This document shows, piece by piece, positions 34,219 through 45,515 of a stretch of DNA of 64,000 nucleotides (position 1 is its first letter; the number at the start of each line of letters is the position of its first letter). Location of the stretch: contig CP136065.1 in the NCBI GenBank assembly GCA_032622095.1, positions 64,843,031-64,907,030 of the forward strand. The letters run 5' to 3'. Position numbers and translations under genes: made by a program. Source of the DNA: Siphonodentalium dalli. Taxonomy: Eukaryota; Mollusca; Scaphopoda; Gadilida; Siphonodentaliidae. The notes below the pieces were generated by a model. That model ran no database searches. It was not told the DNA's origin and saw nothing but the letters and a program-made list of their open reading frames with translations.

Positions 34219-37200
34219 ATAGTCTGGTCGATAAAAGGTTTGACCTAGAAAAAATTTGGACTAAGTTGGTTTGTATATCATTTTGAAGAAGAATATATCC
34301 TCCATAACATATCCAAAATCCGCTAAAATCCGCTTTGAGCATTTTTTGTAATTCAAGATGGCGTCCAAGATGGCTGCCATTTTCATATAAGTCAGCTTGA
34401 TGCAATTATAGTGAGAACATCTTGTCATATGTATACACATGTATACATTTTTGTGAAGCTAAGATATAACGCCACCTTTATGTGCCAAAATTGGAACTCC
34501 CCGTCCAAGATGGCCGCTAAAATGGCGACCGGAAGTGGAATTTTTACGTTTTTTTTAATAATATCTTTAAGATAAGTTTCCGTGGTTTGGAACTGGTTGA
34601 GAATTTTACCTTTATTTTGCATTTAGCATGTTAACTGACCATTGGGGCAATGAAATATGCTGTTCGTGAGGTACACACCCCTTCTGATCACTCAAGAATT
34701 CGATTTTACAAAACGCGGTATAACATTTCACAAAAGATCCCCAAGATTCTAATCATATTTCATCAAGAAGTGGGAAAAACTGTGCAATGTAACTGATCCA
34801 TTCTATATCTTATTGATATTCGAACTCAATGGTACCAAAATTGTCACTTTGGCTCAAAATGGCTGCCAAAATGGCCGCCAACATATGGGAAATGGTAATT
34901 ATTATCCCAGCGTGCCACGCAACCGCTTACAAGTTATGGTGATGCACACAGTTGACTATTATGTCTTATATAGCTTGAGTACTAACATTTCTGATGCACC
35001 TTTGGTATTTTGTTACTATTTTAACCACTGAAATTACAAGAATTATTCGAAATTTTCTGTCACAATCCTGATATCAAAATCGGCAAAAAATGGCTGTTCA
35101 GGTTTGAGCCATTTTTGGAAAGTAAAATGGAACCATGTTTGGTATCAAAGATGTTTATTGTTTTGATATGTGTTACATGTGTCACACTGAGTTGTTTTAG
35201 ACAAAATTACTCAAGATGGCTTCCAAAATGGCAACCAAGTTTGGTAAACATTATGATATACATATACATATGTGTATATACGTGGTGTATATGTATACAT
35301 AATCAATTGTGACTCACGTGCTACTTAATTAACTAAATGTTCTATTCTGATTGTCCCGGTACCATACGAGTCATGACAAATTCATTTTGATGAATGCAAT
35401 ACGGATTTTGTCTAAAACTTCCTTGTTTTTGAACGGAAATGGGCAGAACGTTGAAACCGAACTGAGATGGATCATATTATGTGGCTATTCTGGTCCATTA
35501 GCATCAACATTGATCAACTTAATACAGTGGGTATGTCTGTTGACTGTCTGGTTATAGGCGATGTGGGTAGGTATACATGGACTTATTGTATTCATGAATG
35601 GTGTGAATAGTTATACAATGTGTGACTATATGGCCATGGATGGGATGTCCATAGTGAGATGTATATGTATATAAGGAGTAGCTGTATGCTGATGTGTGAG
35701 GTGAACATGTTTACAGCGAGTGGCTGTCTGGTCATTGAAGTGGTGTATGGTCATAACGAGAGCAGCTACACTGTCCTGTATGTATACATGGAGTGACTGT
35801 GTGGTCAGTGGTGGGCTGTACATATGTACATTGGGTGGATGTATTGTCATGGGCGGGTGTTGGATGTATGGTAATGGATGGGTGTATGTATAAATAGGGT
35901 GTGGTTGTGTGGTTATGGGCAATGTGTATATGTGTACATGGAATGACTGCACGGTCATTGTTGAAGTGTATATGCATACCTGGAGTACAATTTGATGGCC
36001 ATTGGCAACCTCATGGTGATGGATGGGATGTATATGTTAATATGTACTATTGTATTGTCATCGGTTGTGTGTACAATCATACATTAACTAGCTGAATGCT
36101 CGTGGAGAGGGTGTATATGTATACAGCGATTGGCTGAATTGTCACGATTGAGCTGTATATACAAGTCTGAAGTGTACGAATGGCCGTGAATGGCCGTGTG
36201 TGCGGGGTATTGGTATATATAAAAGGGTTGTATGACCATTGGTGAGGTATATATACACACCTGGAGTGACGTTGTGGTCATGGGTGAGGTGTATATGTAT
36301 ATCACGAGTGACTACATGGCCATGGCACGGTCAATTTGTACATAGGTATATGGGGGTTGACAGTATGACAAAATTAATGGTGGGGTGAATTGATATACAA
36401 GGAGTGACTATGATCACGACTGTTGTTTATGCGTATACAGCGAGAAGCTGAAATGTCACGATTGAGCTGTATATGCAAGTCTGAAGTGTACGAATGGCCG
36501 TGTGTGCGGGGTATTGGTATATCTAAAAGGGTTGTATGGCCATTGGTGAGGTATATATACACACATGGAGTGACGCTGTGGTCATGGGTGAGGTGTATAT
36601 GTATATCACGAGTGACTACATGACCATGGCACGGCCAATATGTACATAGGTATATGGGGATTGACAGTATGACAAAATTAATGGTGGGGTGAATTGATAT
36701 ACAAGGAGTGACTATGATCACGACTGTTGTTTATGCGTATACAGCGAGAAGCTGAAATGTCATGGGTCAGGTGTATATGCAAGTCTGTAGTGTATGAATG
36801 GCCGTATGCGCGGTACGAGACATTGATATATCTAGAAGGGCTGTAATGCCACTTTTGTGAGGTTATTATGTATATACCTAGAGTGACTCTATGGTTTTGG
36901 GTTGGGTGTATATGTATATCTTGAGTGGCTATATGGTCATGGGTGTCGCAAATATGTATATATACAGGGAGTGAGACTGTATGACCACTGGTGAGGCAAA
37001 TAGATATACAAGAAGTAATATATGACAATGGATGTAGCGAACAGGTATGGAGTGACTGTATGGTAATCGGTTAGGTGTACATGTATATATTTAGTGGCTG
37101 TATAGCTATGCATGTGGCAAATACATATACATGGATAGACTGTATGGCCTATGGTTAGGTGAATAGGTAAACAAGAGGTTACTTTGTGTTCATGTATGTA

Positions 37201-38848
37201 GTGAATATGTATACAGGTCATGTGAGGTGTAGGAGTATACCTGGTGTGTCTGCAATGTTATTCACGGCTATATGGCCATGCGTTGGTGTGAGTAAACCCA
37301 ATTGTGGCTGTATGGTAATGGGTGAGGTGTATGTCTATACAGCGAGTGGCACATGGCCATTTACGTGGTATTCATGTATGTATATATGGAGTGACTGCAT
37401 GCTCATGTGTGATTTGTACTGGTGCACCTTTGTGTGACTATCACTTTCCACAATAACTCAAGGATATGTTAATCGATAGAGGTAATATCAGAGTGTTCTC
37501 CACATTAATTGCGTTTTATATGCAATGTGAATAAAACGGTTTTCCTGACAATAGTTCATAAGTTGTTTATGCTAATGGGCCAGAGTAGCCACATAATATG
37601 ATACCTGTCAGTTCAGGTTCAACGTTCCGTCCGTTTCCGTAAAAAACATGGACATAATCCCAAAAGAGGTGTTCGGCAAAATTCATACTGCATCCCTTAA
37701 AATTAATTTATCGTGCCCCATAAGGTTTTGGGACAACCATAATATAAGATTAAGTTGTCCATTGATTAAGTAGCATGTTTAATAACCAAGTGAGTCACAA
37801 TTTGCTACAATTTCGGAACAGCCGAGAATAATGTTCGGAATATAAACTTTTTACTAAATTTGGTTGGCATTTTGCATGTAATCTTGAGTAATATTGTCTA
37901 AAACACAACACTATGCCACATTTGAGGCATATCAAAATAAAAAGAACCTTTGATACTAAAGATGGTGATTTTTTAGCAGAGTTTGATGCTGTTTGTGATA
38001 GAAAAATCCCATAATTCTGGTAATTTCAGAATGTTAAATAGTAAAAATTAATAATGGTGCATAAGAAATGTTGGTATTCAATGTATATAATACGGAATAG
38101 GCATTTATGTACATCACCATAAATTGTAAGCGGTTGCATGGCACGTTGGGATAATAATTAACATTTTTCCATATTTTGGCGGCCATTTTGACAGCCATTT
38201 TGAGCCAAAGTGACAATTTTGGTACCATTGAGTTCGAATATCAATAAGGTATATAATGGATCACTTACATTGCACTGTTCGTCCCACGTCTTGGTGAAAT
38301 GTGACCAGAATCCCAAAGGTGATCTTTTGTAAAATGTTATACCGCGTTTTGTAAAATCGAATTTTTGAGTGATCGGAAGGGTGTGGACCCCCACGAACAG
38401 CATATATCATTGCTCCAATGGTCAGTTAACATGCTATATACAAGATAAAGTTACAATTCTCAACCAGTTCAAAACCTCAGAAACTTATCTTAAAAGTATT
38501 AGTACAAACGTATAAATTCCACTTCTGGTAGCCATTTTGGCGGCCATCTTAGACGGGAAGTTTCAATTTTGGCACATAAAGATGGCGTTATGTCATAGCT
38601 TCACAAAAATGTATACAAGTGTATACATATGACAAGATGTTCTCACTATAATTGCATCGAGCTGACTTATAGGAAAATGGCAGCCATCTTGGACGCCATC
38701 TTGAATTACAAAAATTGCTCAAAGCGGATTTTAGCGGATTTTGGATATGTTATAGAGGAGAGCTTCCTCTTCAAAATGATATAAAAACCAACTTAGTCCA
38801 AATGTTTTCTAGGTTGACCATAAAATTTGAGTTTATCGACCAGACTAT
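34219..38848. mobile_element. 4.6-kb foldback element with about 1.3-kb arms and satellite loop
   Basis: The left arm 34219-35555 is mirrored by 37550-38848. Matching landmarks are 'agtctggtcgataaa', 'aaaatccgctaaaatccgct', 'tgtatacacatgtataca', 'ccaagatggccgctaaaatg', 'acgcaaccgcttacaagtta' and 'ctattctggtccatt'. Divergence between arms is roughly 10-15% with several indels. Between them is a tandem satellite. No transposase frame is visible. Long arms plus internal tandem repeats resemble Foldback/Galileo-type elements in general design. Homology to them is not claimed. Confidence 0.85.
35560..37440 (+). repeat. Satellite array in the foldback loop
   Basis: Units of about 55-65 bp follow 'gagtgactgtatggtcatgg' + 'gtgaggtgtatatgtatac'. 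A higher-order copy of 304-314 bp is seen: 'atacagcga' starts at 36121, 36435 and 36739 with the same order of variants between ('gtgtgcggggtattgg', 'atatgggg(a/g)ttgacagt'). His/Thr-rich minus frames through it are by-products. Confidence 0.85.
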
Positions 38849-38879
38849 TAGTGATCAGGTCAACAACTTGTAACGCCGT

Positions 38880-39117
38880 GTTCGTGTTTACTTGGAGATG
38901 AAACGGGTGACCCAATTGGCAGTTGAACAATCACGAACATGATGATTTATTGTAATATAGACGTGCTATGTAAATATTATGTAGTAAACATGTGTATTAT
39001 CTCACTTACATTGAACACCACATGATATTCAGAGTTTCGTGCCATTAAGAGTTGAAGGTATATTTTAGCCATATACATGTGACTCGTCTGTGTTATCACG
39101 ATGTTTTGCCGACCGGT
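38880..39117 (+). repeat. Long-range array, continuation
   Basis: 'catatacatgtgactcgtct' and 'cacgatgttttgccga' match 31775-31805 and 41015-41055, placing this segment in the same repeat module as the flanks of the foldback element. Confidence 0.6.
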
Positions 39118-40359
39118 CAGGGGGGGGGGTCGGAAAAAATTTTCAGGCACGTATGGCATTTTTTCCCTTTCGATCATTTTTTGTACCCACCCACCCCACC
39201 GCCAATTTTTTTTCCGTTTTCGACAGTTTTTTCCGACCATTTTTGGACACCCACCGCCCCCCTTAAAACACTAAAACAGTAATAAAGATGCGAAAACCGG
39301 CGGAAACAGTTGTTAATAACTTTCAAGTCCCATACTACTATGAAAATGGAACTAGTCTCTAACGGAATATGCTTTTCTTCAGTGCATTTTGTTATCACCT
39401 TATATCACCGTCCAGATTTGTTTTTCATTTGTTTTATTTGCACATTTAATTGTGTTTAGATTGTGATAAAACAAGCCATAGATTCACATGAAATAATGTC
39501 GCCATTAATACTTCTTTTGAATTATGACAAGTTCAGTTATATAGGCAGAATGACTATAGTGAAGTTTTATTGGTATAATCAAACTTTGAAAACCAAACTT
39601 GGTAAAAGTTGACAATCAAAGGAAGTTTTACATGGCTTAATATTGTTATGTTTTATCAAACGAAGATATCTAGTCTAATAGTGATGCCAAATACTCCATG
39701 TCCCTGTATGTCCTGTTATCACAGTGTTTACTTTTTAATTTTAAAGTTTAATTTTAAATCAGCCCAGCTCTGAGTCCAGTTGCTGTTTCATAGTTTTATA
39801 GTGATGAGCATTCCACTTATTTTTCTTTTATACCTTTATGCTAAATGTTATTTGTGTTTGTTTTATATGCAGATTATGCTAAAACAAGATAATTTTGTTA
39901 TGGGAATGGTTGTTGTTTATATGACAATTCCCTTAGTGCTGTTCAGTGTATAAGATAGAACTTATCAGCTGCACCCTCCTGTAATACAAAACTCCATAAG
40001 TCTACTGTCAGTATATTTTATTACAAGTGTGTATATTTGATTAGCTCGGTTTAACATCAAAAGGCAGACTTTGCTTTTTAAAAATCGCTCATGCAGGATC
40101 ACGTTCGAATTTCCCATGGACTAAAACCCATTTATAAAAAATACAACTGGATAACTGTCTGCAGTCAGTTTACCAGTTAGAATTACATTATTTCTCTCAT
40201 TCAAAGTGGTTTTGAAGCCCAACTCATTGCCAAAACACTAAAAAAACAAGCAGGAAATGTTTTTTTTAGTTGCGGAAAAAATTGCTTGTTGGTGGATTTG
40301 ACCACCCACCCACCCCGGCATACGTGCCGGAAATGTTTTTTCACCCCCCCCCCCCCCCC
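39118..40359. mobile_element. hAT-like non-autonomous element, about 1.24 kb
   Basis: The left end is CAG followed by a G run, then 'aaaattttcaggcacgtatg'. The right end mirrors it as 'catacgtgccggaaatg', 'ttttttca' and C16. Flanks 'cgaccggt' (39110-39117) and 'ggacaggt' (40360-40367) look like a mutated 8-bp duplication. The array module is continuous if it is removed. A CCACCC-rich strip lies inside each end. No transposase. Confidence 0.6.
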
Positions 40360-40367
40360 GGACAGGT

Positions 40368-41165
40368 AGGAAATTGCTGTCCAATAGCGTTCGATAATAC
40401 CACGTTAGCAAACTGAGAACTGACAGCAGATTTCAACTAGAATATTCCCGAGTTAATTTGCAGTAAACTTAGCCATATTTTGCGTAGATAACATTCCGAT
40501 CACGACACTCCCGTGGTATTGACGTCATAATCAGTTTTACAACAACTTCGCCAAGTCATTTATCTTCTCAAACGATCGGTCTAGCGATGGTTACTTTGCG
40601 GAAAGTTTGACCTGCGATTCTGATCATGGCACTGTCGTTCTTCAGTGACATGCCGCATAATCAATTACCCATCGCATCACCGATAGTAATTTAGCTGCTG
40701 AACAAACCCAGTAGGTGATTGAAGAATGACTTCGAAGTTGTCAACAATCGACCGGCCAATGTGGGCCAGACGCTTTAAAGAAAACACAAAAGAAAAGTGC
40801 AGTGACCCACAAAATATTTCCATCATGTATAGCTTCAATAAAATTGTGTATGTTTGTTTTACTTTGTTTTTGTTTTTTATTTTCTATTTATTTATTATTA
40901 TTTTATTTTGTTTTTGCCAATCATATATGTTTATAAATGAATATACATGCCGTATGCAATTTGTGGATATTCTCTCTCCAAAACTGTTTTTGAGCCGCCT
41001 TAAGGTATATAAGCCGTATACATGTAACTCGTCTATACTATCGCCATGTTCTGCCGACAACGATTACGGCACTCCGTGGAATTTACAGCCTATAAACAGT
41101 TTCACCACAACTCAACAGGTCATTTATCTTTAAAATTCGGTCTCGCGATGGCGATTTAGTGGAGT
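40368..41165 (+). repeat. Long-range array, middle part
   Basis: Module words recur at 40520, 40640, 40715 ('gtaggtgattgaaga') and 41015. The 135-codon plus frame 40726-41133 runs through this repeat and a T-rich stretch, and its hydrophobic segment (residues 43-68) comes from 'tttatttattatta'-type sequence. I do not call it a gene. Confidence 0.55.
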
Positions 41166-41564
41166 TTAACCCTTTACCCAACAGAAGGGCCCTGTGCCAA
41201 TGCATTCTCTTATATATGCGAGTCGACCATATGTCGCCTCGCATATATAAGAGAATGCATTGGCTTAACACATTAAAAATTATAAAATTGTTAAAGAATG
41301 TAAGAAAAAATGGTAAAAAGTGTTAAAAAAAGATTTTGTTAGGCCAATGCATTCTCTTATATATGCGAGGCGACCTATGGTCGACTCGCATATATAAGAG
41401 AATGCATTGGCACAGGGCATAACTGTAACTATCACAATGTGGTCAAGGAGCCGATTCCAATGATATCCATATTTGTATGGTTCTATTGAGACAGACCGAA
41501 GATATTTTAGGCTGTTGAAGCTTTATTTGGCCGGTTTTGGCCGTTTTGTTGGGTAAAGGGTTAA
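41166..41564. mobile_element. Double-hairpin MITE 9, complete, piggyBac-like (TTAA)
   Basis: TTAA 41166-41169 and 41561-41564 bound TIRs CCCTTTACCCAACA / TGTTGGGTAAAGGG. The inner order is first hairpin (about 41195-41262), AT spacer with 'gttaaagaatgtaagaaaaa', second hairpin (about 41344-41411), then 'gaagctttatttggccgg'. Deleting it and one TTAA restores 'gagtttaacccgcgattctg', parallel to 'aagtttgacctgcgattctg' at 40610, so the insertion site is confirmed inside the window. Confidence 0.9.
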
Positions 41565-41691
41565 CCCGCGATTCTGATTATGGCACTGTCATTCTAGAGT
41601 GACAATGACAGCATAATCATCGCATCACCGAGAGTCATTTAGCTTTTCATAACATCGATCTTCCGGCGATCTATTAGAACCCAGTATCTGA
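41565..41691 (+). repeat. Long-range array segment between two insertions
   Basis: 'gattatggcactgtcattc', 'agtgacaatgacagcataat' and 'gagtcatttagcttttca' continue the array module. Confidence 0.7.
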
Positions 41692-42156
41692 TTAACCCTT
41701 TTACCCAACAAAACGGCCAAAAACGCCCAAATAAAGCTTCAACAGCCTAAAATACCCTGTGCCAATGCATTCTCTTATATATGCGAGTCGACCATAGGTC
41801 GCCTCGCATATATAAGAGAATGCATTGGCCTAACAATTTTTTATAATTTTTTTAAAATAAATGTTTCTTACAATTTTTAGGACATAAAATATAAAACATC
41901 CATTACCCTGCAGGGAGCCCCACACATATATAGAAGCATATAGAAGAGTGTCGTCTGCTCATGTTTGTCTGGGGCTCTGTATGTGTGAAATTATAAAATT
42001 GTTAAAGAATACAAGAAAAAATTATTAAAATTGTAAAAAATTGTTAGGCCAATGCATTCTCTTATATATGCGAGGCGACCTATGGTCGACTCGCATAAAT
42101 AAGAGAATGCATTGGCACAGGGTAAAAAAAATCCCGACTGTTGGGTAAAGGGTTAA
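41692..42156. mobile_element. Double-hairpin MITE 10, chimeric shoulders
   Basis: TTAA at both ends and the ACCCAACA TIRs are as in MITE 9. The left shoulder is the TTAA-family type ('aaataaagcttcaacagcct'). The right shoulder is a short stub of the other family ('aaaaaaaatcccgact') that runs directly into the piggyBac-like TIR. The spacer is type 2, with 'ccctgcagggagcccc'. Confidence 0.85.
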
Positions 42157-42225
42157 AGAAAAGTACAATCTCCCACAAATATACTACCACCATTTACAGC
42201 TATTTTTTTATTTAAATCGCATACA
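42157..42225 (+). repeat. Array remnant
   Basis: 'agaaaagtacaatctcccac' is comparable to 40790-40810. Confidence 0.4.
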
Positions 42226-42722
42226 CATTATACAAGAAAACCAATGTCAGAAATGGTAACGCGCTCAAGATCATATATTATACCCATGATTGTAATTATA
42301 GAATATAAAATATATTGATTTTGCGAATGACCAACTCAGAATTCCGTTAAAATAACAATAACAACCAGCACCTAATTAACGAACCGGCGGCCGACTCGGC
42401 CGACTCCGACCACAACGCACAGTGGGCTGCAGAACGAAAAATGTCTATAACAGTTGAAATATAAGACTTACAAATTATCTTTTTCATTTCTTTTATTTGT
42501 AATTGACATAGCTTATCACAAACCAAAAATCAACATTATTGACATAATGTTAACGACAATAAACGAAATTGAAATTCCCAACTACACCTTTTATCGGACT
42601 CGGCCTCCGGTCGCAGTTCGACTTTTAATACTCCCAATAATTCCCATTCTATAAATAAAACACCCATGCGCCCAGGCAAAACAACAATTTCTACACCAAT
42701 ATACACGCGGAGCGCGCGTAAT
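42226..42722 (-). repeat. 500-bp dispersed repeat, copy 1
   Basis: From 'caagaaaaccaatgtcagaa' to 'cgcggagcgcgcgtaata' this matches 50161-50660 at high identity, including 'ccgactcggcc' and 'gggctgcagaacga'. A shortened copy begins at 59540. I saw no TIR and no poly-A tail. Class unknown. Confidence 0.8.
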
Positions 42723-43300
42723 AATGACATATACCACTTATTATGATGGACATTCTCTCTCCAAAACTGTTTTGAACCATATATTCAGGTATATATTACG
42801 GTAATTGTTGTTCCAGTGTTCGATCTTAGCTGGCAATTGGAAATTTTGCAGTAAATATGAAGTGAAATATTATGCAGCGTTAATTTGTGGTAGACGAGCG
42901 CAGAATTTTCAAATAGAATTGTACCTTCAATCCCGATTGCAGTACCAGCGTTCTTGTCCATCTTAACGAGTGACATTGACAGTATAATCAGTTTTACCAA
43001 AACTTCGCGCGAAGTCATTAGCTTCTCAAAAAATCGATCTAGCGATGGCGGTAAAAACAATTAGCGCAGATTTGGCGGAGAGTTTGACCTTCGATTCCGA
43101 TTACGGCACTGTCGTCCTTAGACTCCTTATCAGAGTATCAGAGTAAACGAGTGACATTCACAGCATAATCAGTTCTCCGTAACATCACCAGGAGTCATTT
43201 AGCCTCTCAAAACAACGTTCTAGCGACGATCTATTTCAACTCGGTGGGTGATTGAAGATGGCGTTAATGCTTGTCTGGAATTGTCGGCCACTGCAATCTG
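42723..43300 (+). repeat. Long-range array, right end
   Basis: 'aacgagtgacattgacagta' at 42966, 'aacgagtgacattcacagca' at 43149 and 'gtgattgaagatggcgttaa' at 43250 follow the order seen at 33150-33800. Confidence 0.7.
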
Positions 43301-43507
43301 TCTGTCGTGTTAATTGGCTGACGTGACTGGTTCACATCCTCTTACCGACTATTAGACATCGATTATGTCTGCGGCACATCCGTACCCCAGGGGTACAAAC
43401 GACCAATAACGCCTCGTATTGGTACACGGTGTTCTTATGTTCAGGGAGGCGACTAGGTTGGGGGTGTTCGGTTTTCCAACTTCGATGTCCAATTCCGCAA
43501 TTTTTTT

Positions 43508-43972
43508 AAAGGCCCACTTAATTTTCGAACGCTTAGATCACATTTACATAACATATTCCATATTATATACCATTTGGAAGAGTAACGAATATATATATAT
43601 ATATATATTAAACCAGAATACGCAACATGTGTGACCTAGGAGTGTCCACCGTGTGATAGATATTCTCAGATTCACACCACCACTCCCCCCGTCATTTGCC
43701 CATGAATTTATCATAATTCGCAACTATTATTTACAACAAGTTATTCCCCTTCCATTGAGAATAATAAACTGGCTGTACACACCAGATCGAAATTAAGCAC
43801 ATAACACACATAGGTGCCTTGACAAGAACAATTTGTTCGCAGTTTATCCGACCTGATAAATTGATAATACAATGTTTTGGAGCGTCCTCTTTCAAATGAC
43901 ATATACCATATAATATGTTGTATATAATATGATCTGGTGATTCGAATATTTAAGTAGGCCTTTAAGCCTCCA
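43508..43972. mobile_element. MITE with GGCCCACTTAA ends
   Basis: 'ttaaaggcccacttaatttt' on the left is mirrored by 'tttaagtaggcctttaa' on the right. The arms share 'gatca(c/t)att' and 'atatggtatat'-type sequence. A half-copy is at 23210-23366. It contains (TA)n near 43590. Confidence 0.65.
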
Positions 43973-44145
43973 TTGTGAATTGGAAATTTTTAACTGGCAC
44001 CCAGAGTTTGTCATCCATTGGAAAATTCCAAACTAACACCCCCACTATGATATGATATTTTCTGACTGATTTTACTCTTGCCGACGTGGCTACAGTCTTT
44101 TCGTGTGCAGGGTATCCAATTTGTCACTTCCATGAATGGAGCTTC
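43973..44145. other. Unassigned short stretch
   Basis: Nothing recognisable. Confidence 0.3.
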
Positions 44146-44298
44146 TTGGAATTTTGCGAAAACCCTGTGCCAATGCATTATCTTAATTATATAAGCGAGT
44201 CTCCCATAGTGAACATCGTATATATAAGAGAATGCATTGGCCTAACAACATTTACCTTGTAAGCCAGTGTATTCTCGTATATATATATATATATACTA
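44146..44298. mobile_element. Double-hairpin element 11, cut by insertion
   Basis: The shoulder 'ggagcttcttggaattttgc' and the first hairpin (about 44169-44243) are present. The second hairpin stops inside its TATATA stretch at about 44297, exactly where the next element begins. Confidence 0.7.
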
Positions 44299-45515
44299 GA
44301 AGGTGACCCGACTTCGTTCGGGCTTTGACCTTGAATTGACCATTTTTAAGGTCAAGGTCAGGTGGGGTCAAACACCAACACCCCAAAAATGGTGGAAATC
44401 GGCCCAGCGGATACCGGGAAATCGGCCCAGCGGATACCGAGATACCCTATGCATCAAATTTCGTCCGTAAAAATCCGCCAGTTTAACCCGATTTGATTTC
44501 CACTCAAGTATATAAACGCGCCTCATATACACACGCTCATTAATTATCAAGTTTCAACGTAAAGATAAATTACCATCGGTGCCCGAGATATCGCCAAGAC
44601 GTCTGAAACAGTCAAATGCATCGGCCGGTTAAGCGTTAACGTGATCTAACGTTATGACCTCTAACGACGTCATAGAAGTTACGCATTGTTTTTATCCTGA
44701 TGGAAGATAGTACCACTTCTTCTTGATAATTGAGGCAGATAACTAAAACGGATACATACGCATTATATATCGTTGGAAAGAGGAAACACGAAAGATTCTC
44801 ACAGTGTCATTGTTATGACTGGCATGTTATTATTCGCGCTGTTTCGAATCGATTTGTAAGCACCGAACTCAAATGAAAGTCCCGTAACACAGCGTAAAAA
44901 CAGATTTGACCTCGGCACGTGAAAAGTTGACATCGGATCTGAAAATTAATATGCCTATGTTACTCCCCGGCCGAACATACCCCCACATACCAAGTTTCAT
45001 CGAAATCGGCTCGGCCGTTTTCGAGTCCATCGATTACAGACAGACACACACACAGACAGATCTTCCAAAATTTATAATAGACTAGCCGATGAGCCCGACG
45101 TTGTCCGGGCTATTCAAAAACCAAATTTCAAGTCGATAGCTCCACCCGTTTCCGAGATCTGGTCTGCGCATGCGATAGCTCTACCCGTTTCCGAGATCTG
45201 GTCTGCGCATGCGCGAAGCTGGCGTCGCACGGGCTCGGCGACCCGATAAAATTCGTATCCGGGGCAAGATACATTCACATAGCAAATTTCAAGTCGATAG
45301 CTCCACCCGTTTCCGAGATCTCGTCTGCGCATGCGCGAAGCGGGCGCCGCACGGGCTCGCCAATACGACAACGTTCACCGCCTGGTCAAACTACATACAC
45401 GTACCAAGTTTCGTCCCGATCGGTCGAGAATCGTAGATTTGTATTAATGACAGACAGACAAACAGACAGACAAACAAACATACAGACAGAGGTCTTCAAA
45501 ATATATATGAGATGA
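44299..45515 (+). mobile_element. Interspersed non-autonomous element, copy B
   Basis: It begins 'tagaaggtgacccgacttcg' with a perfect short hairpin (CCCGA-cttcgt-TCGGG). It then follows copy A, has a second start-like block at 45086 ('gatgagcccgacgttgtcc') and only about two 122-bp units, and ends in a (GACA)n-type tail and 'atatatatgagat'. It inserted at TA-rich DNA in the hairpin element. Copy A at 434 lacks the first 'gacccgacttcg' portion. Confidence 0.75.

Noticed and set aside
35626-37221. Several His/Thr-rich minus frames
   Set aside because: Periodic by-products of the satellite. They overlap in different frames.
40726-41133. 135-codon plus frame with a hydrophobic segment
   Set aside because: It runs through a degenerate array and T-rich low-complexity sequence. 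The hydrophobic part is a T-rich artefact.
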